Source: Streptomyces sp. APSN-46.1 (lineage in GTDB: Bacteria > Actinomycetota > Actinomycetes > Streptomycetales > Streptomycetaceae). From it: DNA of 64,000 nt. A program made the position numbers and the translations under genes. The stretch covers positions 1,054,001-1,118,000 of the forward strand of contig NZ_JALGRF010000002.1 in NCBI RefSeq assembly GCF_022815725.1. The letters run 5' to 3'. Below the pieces are notes generated by a model, which was given only the letters and a program-made list of their open reading frames with translations, did no database searches and was not told where the DNA came from. The first letter of the stretch is position 1. Every line of letters starts with the position of its first letter. Below are positions 43,870-51,911 of the stretch, in pieces.

Positions 43870-44985
43870 CTACAGCCAGCCGTGGCGGCGCAGCGCGCGG
43901 TGGATGGTGAAGCAGATGCCGACGATCGAGGCCATCACCATCGGGTAGCCGTACTTCCACTGGAGCTCGGGCATGTGCTCGAAGTTCATGCCGTAGACCC
44001 CGCAGATCATGGTGGGCACGGCGATGATCGCCGCCCAGGAAGTGATCTTGCGCATGTCCTCGTTCTGGGCGACCGTCGCCTGCGCGAGGTTCGCCTGGAG
44101 GATCGAGTTCAGCAGCTCGTCGAAGCCGACGACCTGCTCGTGCACCCGCGCCAGGTGGTCGGCGACATCGCGGAAGTACTTCTGGATGTCCGGGTCCACC
44201 AGCCGCATCGGGCGCTCGCTCAGCAGCTCCATCGGCCGCAGCAGCGGGGAGACCGCCCGCTTGAACTCCAGCACCTCGCGCTTGAGCTGGTAGATCCGGC
44301 CGGCGTCGCCGCCGCGCGTGCCGCCTTTGGCGGGAGCGGCGAACACCGCGCTCTCCACCTCGTCGATGTCGTCCTGTACGGCCGCCGCCACCGCGATGTA
44401 CCCGTCGACGACGTGGTCGGCGATGGAGTGGAGGACGGAGGAAGGGCCCTTGGAGAGGAGGTCCGGGTCGTCCTGAAGGCGGTGGCGCAGCCCTTTGAGG
44501 GAGCCCTGGCCGCCGTGCCGGACGGTGATGACGAAGTCGGGGCCGGTGAAGCACATCACCTCGCCGGTCTCCACCACCTCGCTGGTGGCGGTGAGTTCGG
44601 CGTGCTCCACGTAGTGGATGGTCTTGAAGACGGTGAAGAGGGTGTCGTCGTAGCGCTCCAGCTTCGGCCGCTGGTGCGCGTGCACCGCGTCCTCCACGGC
44701 CAGCGGGTGCAGACCGAAGGTGGCCGCGATCCCGGCGAACTCGGCCTCGGTCGGCTCGTGCAGGCCGATCCACGCGAAGCCGCCGTCCTCGCGGACCCGG
44801 CGCATCGCCTCACGGGGCGTCAGGCGGCCCGGGCCCATGACGCGGCGTCCGTCGCGGTACACGGCGCAGTCGACCACCGCACTGCTCGCGGAGGGGTCGC
44901 GCGTGCTCTCGTATCCGGGCTGTACGGGGGTTGACCTGCGCAGCGCGGGACGTACGGCCGCACGGAGGTAGGGCAGCATCGACAT
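43870..44985 (-). CDS. corA: CorA-family magnesium/cobalt transporter
   Basis: A 371-residue pentameric divalent-cation channel. A large cytoplasmic N-terminal domain (to about residue 310) is followed by two C-terminal membrane helices. The family selectivity motif YGMNFEHMPEL is at about 331-341 in the loop between them. The long stalk helix includes MRLVDPDIQKYFRDVADHL. AGGAG seven bases before the ATG at 44985 sets the start. Earlier frame is rejected for lack of homology. It lies near the MgtE-N/CBS and DUF1003 genes, so several magnesium-linked genes cluster within 5 kb. Confidence 0.95.
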   Translation of the reverse strand: MSMLPYLRAAVRPALRRSTPVQPGYESTRDPSASSAVVDCAVYRDGRRVMGPGRLTPREAMRRVREDGGFAWIGLHEPTEAEFAGIAATFGLHPLAVEDAVHAHQRPKLERYDDTLFTVFKTIHYVEHAELTATSEVVETGEVMCFTGPDFVITVRHGGQGSLKGLRHRLQDDPDLLSKGPSSVLHSIADHVVDGYIAVAAAVQDDIDEVESAVFAAPAKGGTRGGDAGRIYQLKREVLEFKRAVSPLLRPMELLSERPMRLVDPDIQKYFRDVADHLARVHEQVVGFDELLNSILQANLAQATVAQNEDMRKITSWAAIIAVPTMICGVYGMNFEHMPELQWKYGYPMVMASIVGICFTIHRALRRHGWL

Positions 44986-45361
44986 GACAGGCTCCTTCGC
45001 GCGCACGGCTGCGGACCGTACGGGTGGGAGACCCCCCATCACCTCGGGCGGACAGACCCGGGCAGACGGAAGGAACAGGACGGGAGGACAGAGTTCCGCC
45101 GTCGCTCTTCTACTGATCGGAAGATCACAGGGGGCGGGAGGCGCCCGGCATGGAAGTGGAAGAGCGATTGGTACTGCACGATCGACTTCGATCCATCGCA
45201 GCCCCACCTCCTCCGGCCGGTCCCCCGTGGGGGACGTCCTGTCGTCCAGAGCCTTGAAACAACGCTTCTGCGTGCGGCCTGAACCAGCTGTCAACACTAT
45301 CAGCCGACGGATGGTCAAGACCCGCCCTTTACCCGCCGGATACGAGTTCTATGCTCGCTCC
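44986..45361. other. Divergent intergenic region between corA and the SUFU gene
   Basis: No gene is seen. The region has a small palindrome, GTCCCCCGTGGGGGAC at 45220-45235, which could be an operator, and the SUFU promoter at its right end. The corA leader is on the left. No M-box or other known magnesium riboswitch structure is apparent. Confidence 0.4.
45328..45355 (+). promoter_or_regulatory. Candidate promoter for a leaderless SUFU-domain gene
   Basis: TTTACC (45328-45333) and TATGCT (45350-45355) are 16 bases apart. The ATG follows the -10 box by six bases and there is no ribosome site, so transcription would begin at the start codon. Confidence 0.45.
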
Positions 45362-45946
45362 ATGGCAGAAATTCTGGCCCTTGTGGAAGCCCGGCTGCGC
45401 AGCGCGTTCGGCGAACCCGTCGCCCGCGCCGCCGTCACCTTCCTCGGCACCGACCGCATCGAGGTACTCCGCTTCGCCGAGGGCGACCTCGTGCGGTACG
45501 CGACCCTCGGGATGTCCGCGCACCCCATGACCGACCCGACCGCCGTGGTCGCCGACCCGCTGCGCGGCCCGCGCGCCGAACTGGTGCTGACCGTACGGGG
45601 AGGCCTGGCGCCCACCGACGGACTGCTGCGCCCGCTCGCGGTGCTGGCCGCCTCCCCGCAGGTGGAGGGGCTCGTCGTGGCCCCCGGAGCCTCGCTGGAC
45701 GTGGGCGAACCCCTCTGGGAGGGCGCCCCGTTCAGCTCGGTGCTCGTCGCCGAGCCGGGCGGGCTGGTGGAGGACCTGGAGCTGGACGACCCCATGGACC
45801 CGGTGCTGTTCTTCCCCCTCCTCCCGATGACGCCGAACGAGGCGGCCTGGAAGCGGGTGCACGGCGCGGCGGCCCTTCAGGAACGCTGGCTCGCGCGCGG
45901 CACGGATCTGCGGGACCCTCTCCGTACGGCCGTCGCGCTGGACTGA
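45362..45946 (+). CDS. SUFU (suppressor of fused)-domain protein
   Basis: A 194-residue protein of the bacterial suppressor-of-fused family. The N-terminal half shows DRIEVLRFAEGDLVRYATLGMSAHPM and RAELVLTVRGG. The C-terminal half shows FSSVLVAEPGGLVEDLEL and FFPLLPMTPNEAAWKRVHGA. Family members are small cytoplasmic proteins, some of which act as immunity proteins of polymorphic toxins, but no toxin gene is nearby. A promoter six bases before the ATG suggests a leaderless mRNA. The next gene follows 60 bases on. The function is unknown. Confidence 0.85.
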   Translation: MAEILALVEARLRSAFGEPVARAAVTFLGTDRIEVLRFAEGDLVRYATLGMSAHPMTDPTAVVADPLRGPRAELVLTVRGGLAPTDGLLRPLAVLAASPQVEGLVVAPGASLDVGEPLWEGAPFSSVLVAEPGGLVEDLELDDPMDPVLFFPLLPMTPNEAAWKRVHGAAALQERWLARGTDLRDPLRTAVALD

Positions 45947-46006
45947 CCGCTCGGACGGGTGATCGCGTCTTGACGGCGCGCGCGGTGGGGAGGAGCGTGG
46001 CTTCCT

Positions 46007-46645
46007 ATGAGGGGCGAACCAAGCTGCCCGAAGTGCGGTCGCCGGGTCAGGGCGCCCGGTCTCTTCGCCGACTCCTGGCAGTGCACGGTGCACGGTCCGG
46101 TCCACCCCTTGCAGCCCGTGATCCCGCCGAGTGTCGAAGGCCTGACCGTTGTCGTGAACCGCGCCCAGGTGCCGGTGTGGATGCCGTGGCCCCTTCCGGT
46201 GGGCTGGCTGTTCACCGGGGTCACGTCGGCCGGTGACGACCGCACCGGCGGCCGGGCCACGGCCGTGGCCTGCTCGGGCCCCGGGCCGCTGGGCGGCATC
46301 GGGGAACTGCTGCTGATCGCGGAGGAACTCGGCGTCGGCCTGGGGGCGCGGTACGCGGGGATCGACGGCCCGGACCCGGGCCCCTTCATGAACGTCTCGG
46401 CCCCGCCGCACGCCAAGGTGGTCGCGGCGGGCCGGCCCACGCCGCTGTGGCACGTCGCCAACACCCCTGACGACCGCGCCGTCTTCGCGGGCGAGGCGCG
46501 GGGCCTGTGGCTGTGGGCGGTCGTCTGGCCGGAGCAGTCGGGCCTGCTGATGTACGACGAACTCGTCCTGACCGACCTGCGCGACGCGGGCGCGGAAGTA
46601 GAACTCCTCCCCTGCGGCGCCCTCAGCCCCCGCATCTTGTCCTGA
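46007..46645 (+). CDS. Zinc-ribbon protein of unknown function (DUF6758-like)
   Basis: A 212-residue soluble protein. The N-terminus has one CxxC zinc knuckle (SCPKCGRRVRAPG, then a Cys/His pair at WQCTVHG). The rest is a globular domain rich in Pro, Gly and Trp (VWMPWPLPVGWLFTGVTSAGDDRTG, GEARGLWLWAVVWPEQSGLLMYD). It is common in Streptomyces as a conserved hypothetical. The ATG at 46007 opens the frame with only a weak ribosome site. It lies downstream of the SUFU gene on the same strand, and the two may form an operon. Confidence 0.82.
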   Translation: MRGEPSCPKCGRRVRAPGLFADSWQCTVHGPVHPLQPVIPPSVEGLTVVVNRAQVPVWMPWPLPVGWLFTGVTSAGDDRTGGRATAVACSGPGPLGGIGELLLIAEELGVGLGARYAGIDGPDPGPFMNVSAPPHAKVVAAGRPTPLWHVANTPDDRAVFAGEARGLWLWAVVWPEQSGLLMYDELVLTDLRDAGAEVELLPCGALSPRILS

Positions 46646-47010
46646 TCGCGGCGCTCGCGCGGTGCGGCGCCGGCGCGCCTCACCGGCTTCGCGCCGCTGT
46701 GGCGAACTCCGTCCGCCGATGCCTGGGCGGGGTTCCGGCACGGGATGGGGTGGCTGGGGTCCGGCCGTCGTCTGCGGATGGTGTCCGCTGCGCGGGGCTG
46801 GGTCCCCTACCCGCCCTTCCACCGTTCCCCGGGCGCTGCCCGGACCCTCCCCCAGACTCCGTCCGGGGGGACGCCCACTCAAACGCCGGCGGGGCTGTCA
46901 TCTTTCAGCCTCGCCGGCGTTTGAGGCGCGGGGTCTGGGGCGGAGCCCCAGGACGGCCGGGGACGGTATCCTGGAGCGTCCCCCGTACACGTGAACCCTG
47001 GAGCTCGGCT
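46646..47010. other. Intergenic region with repeat element, before the PHP gene
   Basis: No coding sequence is supported. The right half carries the GCCGGCG repeat pair (46878-46925) and the CCCCCAGACTCCGTCCGGGGGG palindrome just before it. The left half is GC-rich with no clear feature. Confidence 0.5.
46878..46925. repeat. GCCGGCG inverted repeat
   Basis: Two 20-base arms (46878-46897 and 46906-46925) pair with one mismatch around an 8-base loop, so they form a strong hairpin. The arms match the elements at 22844 and 30231. The hairpin may terminate transcription of the zinc-ribbon gene. Confidence 0.7.
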
Positions 47011-47877
47011 GTGCGCATCGATCTGCACACCCACTCCACGGCCTCCGACGGCACCGACACCCCCGCGGAGCTGGTCCGCAACGCGGCCGCCGCCGGGCTG
47101 GACGTGATCGCGCTGACCGATCACGACACCGTCGCCGGACACGCGGAGGCCATCGCGGCCCTGCCGCACGGGCTGACCCTCGTCACCGGCGCGGAGCTGT
47201 CCTGCCGGCTCGACGGTGTCGGAGTGCACATGCTGGGTTACCTCTTCGACCCCGACGAGCCCGAGCTCGCCCGGGAGCGGGAGCTCGTCCGGGACGACCG
47301 CACCCCCCGCGCGCAGGCCATGGTCGGCAAGCTCCAGAACCTCGGCGTGGACATCACCTGGGAGCGGGTGGCCCGGATCGCCGGCGCGGGTTCCGTGGGG
47401 CGCCCGCACATCGCCACCGCCCTCGTCGAGCTCGGCGTCGTCCCCACCGTCTCCGACGCGTTCACGCCCGACTGGCTCGCCGACGGCGGCCGCGCCTACG
47501 CCGAGAAGCACGAACTCGACCCCTTCGACGCCATCCGCCTGGTCAAGGCGGCCGGCGGGGTCACCGTCTTCGCGCACCCCGCCGCAGTCAAGCGCGGCCA
47601 GTGCGTCCCCGAGGCCGCGATAGCCGCACTCGCGGCCGCCGGCCTGGACGGCATCGAGGTGGACCACATGGACCACGACACCGGCGCGCGCGCCCGGCTC
47701 CGCGGCCTCGCCGCCGACCTCGGCCTGCTGACCACCGGGTCGAGCGACTACCACGGCAGCCGCAAGACCTGTCACCTCGGGGAGTACACGACCGACCCCG
47801 AGATCTACGGCGAGATCACCCGCCGCGCCACCGGGGCCTTCCCCGTTCCCGGCGCGGGCGGACGCGCGGGGCAGTAG
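47011..47877 (+). CDS. PHP-domain phosphoesterase
   Basis: A 288-residue metal-dependent phosphoesterase of the PHP family. The metal-site motifs are RIDLHTHSTASDGTDTP at the start, ALTDHDTVAG near 35, the Glu in GAELSC, and FAHPA and SSDYHGSRK near the end. Relatives (YciV/RnaseAM) hydrolyse 3',5'-nucleotide bisphosphates or RNA 5' ends. GTG at 47011 has GGAG at 47000-47003. Upstream frame runs through the repeat region and is not used. It is followed 63 bases later by the MarC gene on the same strand. Confidence 0.9.
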   Translation: MRIDLHTHSTASDGTDTPAELVRNAAAAGLDVIALTDHDTVAGHAEAIAALPHGLTLVTGAELSCRLDGVGVHMLGYLFDPDEPELARERELVRDDRTPRAQAMVGKLQNLGVDITWERVARIAGAGSVGRPHIATALVELGVVPTVSDAFTPDWLADGGRAYAEKHELDPFDAIRLVKAAGGVTVFAHPAAVKRGQCVPEAAIAALAAAGLDGIEVDHMDHDTGARARLRGLAADLGLLTTGSSDYHGSRKTCHLGEYTTDPEIYGEITRRATGAFPVPGAGGRAGQ

Positions 47878-47940
47878 CACCAGCCCTGGCCCCCACTTCT
47901 CGTTCTTTTGCTGCACCCCTCTCTCCTGCAAGGCATCACT

Positions 47941-48546
47941 GTGTTTGAGTTCGCCGTCTTCGGATCCCTTTTTCTCACGCTTTTTGTGATTATGGACCCG
48001 CCGGGCATCACGCCGATCTTTCTGGCGCTGACCTCCGGCCGGCCCGCCAAAGTCCAGCGCCGCATGGCCTGGCAGGCCGTCTGCGTCGCCTTCGGCGTCA
48101 TCGCCGTCTTCGGCATCTGCGGCCAGCAGATCCTGGACTACCTGCACGTCTCCGTCCCGGCGCTGATGATCGCCGGTGGTCTGCTGCTCCTGCTCATCGC
48201 GCTCGACCTGCTCACCGGGAAGACCGACGAGCCGCAGCAGACCAAGGACGTGAACGTCGCCCTCGTCCCGCTCGGCATGCCGCTGCTGGCCGGTCCCGGC
48301 GCGATCGTGTCCGTCATCCTGGCCGTGCAGAAGGCCGACGGATTCGGCGGCCAGGTCTCGGTCTGGGCCGCCATCGTCGCCATGCACGTCGTGCTCTGGC
48401 TGACCATGCGCTACTCGCTGGTGATCATCCGGATCATCAAGGACGGCGGCGTCGTCCTCGTGACGCGGCTCGCCGGCATGATGCTCTCCGCGATCGCCGT
48501 CCAGCAGATCATCAACGGTGTGGTCCAGGTCGTCCAGGGCGCCTGA
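47941..48546 (+). CDS. MarC-family integral membrane protein
   Basis: A 201-residue protein with about six membrane spans of the MarC/UPF0056 family. It carries the conserved VIMDPPGITPIFLALTSG near residue 17, the middle loop TDEPQQTKDVNVALVPLGMPLLAGPGAI, and the final span with RLAGMMLSAIAVQQIINGV. The GTG at 47941 gives the usual family length. A TTG further upstream (47908) is unlikely. The substrate is unknown, and the old multidrug-resistance label for this family has not held up. Confidence 0.9.
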   Translation: MFEFAVFGSLFLTLFVIMDPPGITPIFLALTSGRPAKVQRRMAWQAVCVAFGVIAVFGICGQQILDYLHVSVPALMIAGGLLLLLIALDLLTGKTDEPQQTKDVNVALVPLGMPLLAGPGAIVSVILAVQKADGFGGQVSVWAAIVAMHVVLWLTMRYSLVIIRIIKDGGVVLVTRLAGMMLSAIAVQQIINGVVQVVQGA

Positions 48547-48580
48547 CCGGCCCGCGCGGCTCCCGGGTCTCCCGCGCATG

Positions 48581-48618
48581 CGAACGCCCCCGCGATCTTC
48601 GGGTCACGGGGGCGTTCG
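48581..48618. terminator. Two-way terminator between MarC gene and small gene
   Basis: A perfect 12-bp stem (48581-48592 with 48607-48618) encloses a 14-base loop. It lies between the converging MarC gene and the small gene on the minus strand. Confidence 0.8.
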
Positions 48619-48642
48619 ACGTCTACGCGGTGTCGCGAGGTG

Positions 48643-48795
48643 TCAGGAGGACGCACTCTCGGCCGGTCGGATCAGAATGCGCTGGCCGATCGAGGCCGCC
48701 TGCTGCACGATCCGGTTGACGGAGGCCGCGTCCACGACGGTGCTGTCCACGGCGGATCCGTCGACGTCGTCCAGGCGCAGAATCTCGAAGCGCAC
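48643..48795 (-). CDS. Small conserved protein, function unknown
   Basis: A 50-residue soluble protein beginning MRFEILRLDDVDGSAVDST and ending RILIRPAESASS. It is easy to miss because of its length. The GTG at 48795 has GAAGGGAG seven bases upstream, and codon positions show normal Streptomyces GC bias. The sequence contains a compact predicted alpha/beta stretch with VVDAASVNRIVQQAASIGQR. As far as I remember, similar small proteins are widespread in Streptomyces. It converges with the MarC gene across a shared terminator. No function is known. Confidence 0.8.
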   Translation of the reverse strand: MRFEILRLDDVDGSAVDSTVVDAASVNRIVQQAASIGQRILIRPAESASS

Positions 48796-48887
48796 GGGCT
48801 TCTCCCTTCGTCAGTGTTCTCCTTGCACAGGGTTCAACGAAGTGTATGAGGCAAACATTCCCTACGCTAAGGAAATTTTTTGACTGG

Positions 48888-49760
48888 CTAACTATCGGCC
48901 TCGGTGGCGGTGGCGCCCCAGAACGCGGCCAGCGCGGCCGCCGTGGCGGCGGGCTCCTCGGCGTTCGGGGAGTGCTCCGTGCCCGGGATCACCACCCGCC
49001 CCGCGCCGAGGCGCCGGGCCATCTCGTCCATGAGGGAGACCGGCCAGATCGGGTCGGTGGCCCCGGACAGCACCAGCTTGGGCAGCCCCGGCGCCACGCG
49101 GAGGAGGTCGTCGATCCGGTCGGGCTCCGAGATCAGCGCCCGGCCCGTGGCGATCAGCTGCTCGGGCACGGTGCCGAGCCACCGGCCGCGGAGGAACGCG
49201 CTGAGCTCGGGGGACTCCGGGACGGCGTCCCGCGGGTCCTGGGCGCGCATGGCCGCCCAGATGCCAGGCATGTCGTCCCGCATCGCTTCCAGCGCGGCGA
49301 CCAGCAGCTCCGTACGGGCCTGCTGCTCCTCGCAGACGGCGCACGGGCCGGTGCTCAGCAGCGTGAGGCTCGCGAAGGGGGCCGGGTCGCCCACCACGGC
49401 CGCCCGGGCGATCAGTCCGCCGAGCGAATGCCCGAGCAGGTGCACCGGACCATCGCCCAGCGCGGCCGCCTGGGCGAGGACGTCCCGGGCCAGCTCCTCC
49501 AGCGCGTACGCCGACTCCTCGCGCGGGCCGGGGCTCTCGTGCTGGCCGCGCCCGTCGACCGCGACCACCCGGTAGCCGACGGCGGCCAGCGGCTCCAGCA
49601 GGCCGATGAAGTCCTCCTTGCTGCCCGTGTACCCGGGGACCAGGAGGGCGGTACCGCGCAGCGGCTCACCGGCCTCGTGCACGGCGAAGTCCCCTCGCGC
49701 GGTGCTGAGGAGGTGCGCGCGGGCGACGGACGGCAGCGTGAGGCGCGGCGGCTTGCTCAT
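48888..49760 (-). CDS. Alpha/beta-hydrolase
   Basis: A 290-residue serine hydrolase of the alpha/beta fold. The nucleophile elbow is GHSLGG near residue 110, with the LVPGYTGSKEDF oxyanion segment upstream, an Asp in SGATDPIWPV and the catalytic His in GTEHSPNAEE near the C-terminus. A CxxC-like CAVCEEQ pair is seen near 145. The ATG at 49760 is followed by normal Streptomyces codon use, and its ribosome site is weak. The 3' end lies next to an AT-rich stretch (48870-48890). The substrate is unknown. Confidence 0.88.
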   Translation of the reverse strand: MSKPPRLTLPSVARAHLLSTARGDFAVHEAGEPLRGTALLVPGYTGSKEDFIGLLEPLAAVGYRVVAVDGRGQHESPGPREESAYALEELARDVLAQAAALGDGPVHLLGHSLGGLIARAAVVGDPAPFASLTLLSTGPCAVCEEQQARTELLVAALEAMRDDMPGIWAAMRAQDPRDAVPESPELSAFLRGRWLGTVPEQLIATGRALISEPDRIDDLLRVAPGLPKLVLSGATDPIWPVSLMDEMARRLGAGRVVIPGTEHSPNAEEPAATAAALAAFWGATATEADS

Positions 49761-49794
49761 GCCCCCGAGGTTACCGGTCCGTAGGTGATACGGA

Positions 49795-49842
49795 GATGGC
49801 CCCGCCCTCCCTGGAATTCTCCGAAAGGGGATCGGGGCCATC
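49795..49842 (-). terminator. Possible terminator after the helicase gene
   Basis: A 9-bp inverted repeat (49795-49803 with 49834-49842) spans the short gap between the helicase stop and the next gene on the same strand. The loop is long, so it could also be an attenuator. Confidence 0.45.
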
Positions 49843-49856
49843 GGGCGGGCGGAGGC

Positions 49857-51911
49857 TTATGCCTCCGGGGCCGCCTCCGCGACCTTGCGGGTCCGCGTGC
49901 GCTTCGGCTTGGCCGGAGCCTCCTCGGCGCCGGCGGCAGCCGCCTCGACCGGGGCGGCCGCGGCGACCTTGCGGGCCCGGGTGCGCTTCGGCTTGGCGGG
50001 AGCCTCCTCGGCCGCGACGGCGGCCGGAGCCTCCGGGGCGGCCTCGGCGACCTTGCGGGTCCGGGTGACGCGGCGGGCCTTGACCGGCTCGACGGGCGGG
50101 GCCATCTGGAAGTCCGGCTCCGGGGCCGCCTCGGCGACCTTGCGGGTACGGGTCCGGCGCGGCTGCACCGGGGCCTCCTCGACCGGGGCGACGGCCGCGA
50201 CGACCGGAGCGGCCTGGACGGGCTTGCGCGTCGGGACGCGGCGGGCCTTGACCGGCGCCTTGACCGGCTCCGCGGCCGGGGCCTGCTGGAACTCCGGCTC
50301 CTGGGCGGCGGGCAGCTCGGCGACCGGGGCAGGCGCCTCGGCGACCGGGGTGACGGGCGAGGTCTCGGCGACCGGGGCCGTGGCAACGGCGACCGGAGCC
50401 GCGGCGCGCGTCCGGCGACGGCGCGGCTTGCGCGGCTCGTCGGCGGCCGGAGACTCCGGAGCCTCGGGAGCCTCCGCGACCGGGGTCACCGCGGCCGGGG
50501 CCTCGGCGCCCAGCTCCGAACCACCGCGGGTACGGCGGCGCTGACGCGGCGTACGGGTGCGCGCGGGACGCTCCGCCGCCACCGGGGCGGCAGCGGCGGG
50601 GCCGCGACCGCCACGGCCACCGCGGCCGCCGGTCTCGCCCAGGTCCTCCAGCTGCTCGGCCTTGAGGCCCTCCCGCGTGCGCTCGGCACGCGGCAGGATG
50701 CCCTTGGTCCCGGCCGGGATGTTCAGCTCCTCGAACAGGTGCGGGGACGTGGAGTACGTCTCGACCGGGTCGTGGAAGTCCAGCTCCAGCGCCTTGTTGA
50801 TCAGCTGCCAGCGCGGGATGTCGTCCCAGTCGACGAGGGTGACGGCGATGCCCTTGTTGCCCGCGCGGCCGGTACGGCCCACGCGGTGCAGGAAGGTCTT
50901 CTCGTCCTCGGGCGCCTGGTAGTTGATGACGTGGGTGACACCCTCGACATCGATACCGCGCGCGGCGACGTCGGTGCAGACCAGCACGTCGACCTTGCCG
51001 TTGCGGAACGCGCGCAGCGCCTGCTCGCGCGCGCCCTGGCCCAGGTCGCCGTGGACGGCGCCGGAGGCGAAGCCGCGCTTCTCCAGCTGCTCGGCGATGT
51101 CGGCAGCGGTGCGCTTGGTGCGGCAGAAGATCATGGCGAGACCACGGCCGTCGGCCTGGAGGATGCGGGAGACGAGCTCCGGCTTGTCCATGTTGTGCGC
51201 ACGGAAGACGTGCTGCTTGATGTTGGCGACGGTCACACCCTCGCCCTCGGGCGAGGTGGCGCGGATGTGCGTCGGCTGCGTCATGTAGCGGCGGGCCAGG
51301 CCGATGACCGCGCCCGGCATGGTCGCCGAGAACAGCATGGTCTGACGCTTCGCGGGCAGGTAGTTCATGATCTTCTCGACGTCGGGCAGGAAGCCCAGGT
51401 CGAGCATCTCGTCGGCCTCGTCCAGGACGAGGGCCTTGACGTGGGACAGGTCGAGCTTCTTCTGCCCGGCCAGGTCGAGCAGGCGGCCCGGGGTGCCGAC
51501 GATGATGTCGACGCCCTTCTTGAGCGCCTCGACCTGCGGCTCGTACGCGCGGCCGCCGTATATGGCGAGGACGCGGACGTTGCGGACCTTGCCTGCGGTC
51601 AGCAGGTCGTTGGTGACCTGGGTGCACAGCTCGCGGGTCGGAACCACCACGAGGGCCTGCGGGGCGTCGGTCAGCTGCTCGGGCTTGGCCCGGCCGACCT
51701 CGACGTCCGCGGGAACGACGACCCGCTCCAGCAGCGGAAGGCCGAAACCGAGCGTCTTGCCGGTTCCGGTCTTGGCCTGGCCGATGACGTCCGTGCCGGT
51801 AAGGGCGACGGGGAGGGTCATCTCCTGGATGGGGAAGGGGGACACAATGCCGACGGCCTCAAGGGCTTCGGCCGTCTCGGGAAAGATCCCGAGGTCTCGG
51901 AACGTAGTCAG
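49857..51911 (-). CDS. rhlE: DEAD-box RNA helicase RhlE-like with repetitive basic tail
   Basis: A 684-residue ATP-dependent RNA helicase. The core has the Q motif (FPIQ), Walker A AKTGTGKT near 45-52, PTRELC, DEAD near residue 162, SAT, and HRVGRTGRAG. From about 420 onward it has a long low-complexity tail with several RTRTRKVAEAAPEA-type basic repeats, which probably bind RNA. No ATG, GTG or TTG lies at the start of homology. The CTG at 51911 has AGAAGAGG seven bases upstream and is the most likely start, while a GTG at 51995 has no ribosome site. By position it is the counterpart of Rv3211. Confidence 0.92.
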   Translation of the reverse strand: MTTFRDLGIFPETAEALEAVGIVSPFPIQEMTLPVALTGTDVIGQAKTGTGKTLGFGLPLLERVVVPADVEVGRAKPEQLTDAPQALVVVPTRELCTQVTNDLLTAGKVRNVRVLAIYGGRAYEPQVEALKKGVDIIVGTPGRLLDLAGQKKLDLSHVKALVLDEADEMLDLGFLPDVEKIMNYLPAKRQTMLFSATMPGAVIGLARRYMTQPTHIRATSPEGEGVTVANIKQHVFRAHNMDKPELVSRILQADGRGLAMIFCRTKRTAADIAEQLEKRGFASGAVHGDLGQGAREQALRAFRNGKVDVLVCTDVAARGIDVEGVTHVINYQAPEDEKTFLHRVGRTGRAGNKGIAVTLVDWDDIPRWQLINKALELDFHDPVETYSTSPHLFEELNIPAGTKGILPRAERTREGLKAEQLEDLGETGGRGGRGGRGPAAAAPVAAERPARTRTPRQRRRTRGGSELGAEAPAAVTPVAEAPEAPESPAADEPRKPRRRRTRAAAPVAVATAPVAETSPVTPVAEAPAPVAELPAAQEPEFQQAPAAEPVKAPVKARRVPTRKPVQAAPVVAAVAPVEEAPVQPRRTRTRKVAEAAPEPDFQMAPPVEPVKARRVTRTRKVAEAAPEAPAAVAAEEAPAKPKRTRARKVAAAAPVEAAAAGAEEAPAKPKRTRTRKVAEAAPEA
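49860..50160 (-). repeat. Imperfect coding repeats in the helicase tail
   Basis: Several copies of a 30-60-base unit encode the motif RTRTRKVAEAAPE with PKPKRTRARK variants. The DNA copies are highly similar but not identical, as in a repeat that expands and contracts. The repeat lies wholly inside the helicase gene. Confidence 0.7.

Noticed and set aside
44986..45361. Magnesium riboswitch (M-box) upstream of corA
   Set aside because: I could not find the conserved paired stems of the M-box in this stretch on the minus strand; only a short GTCCCC palindrome is visible.
46507..47010. Upstream extension of the PHP gene
   Set aside because: It reads through the zinc-ribbon gene end and the repeat hairpin; a GTG with ribosome site at 47011 begins the conserved metal motif.
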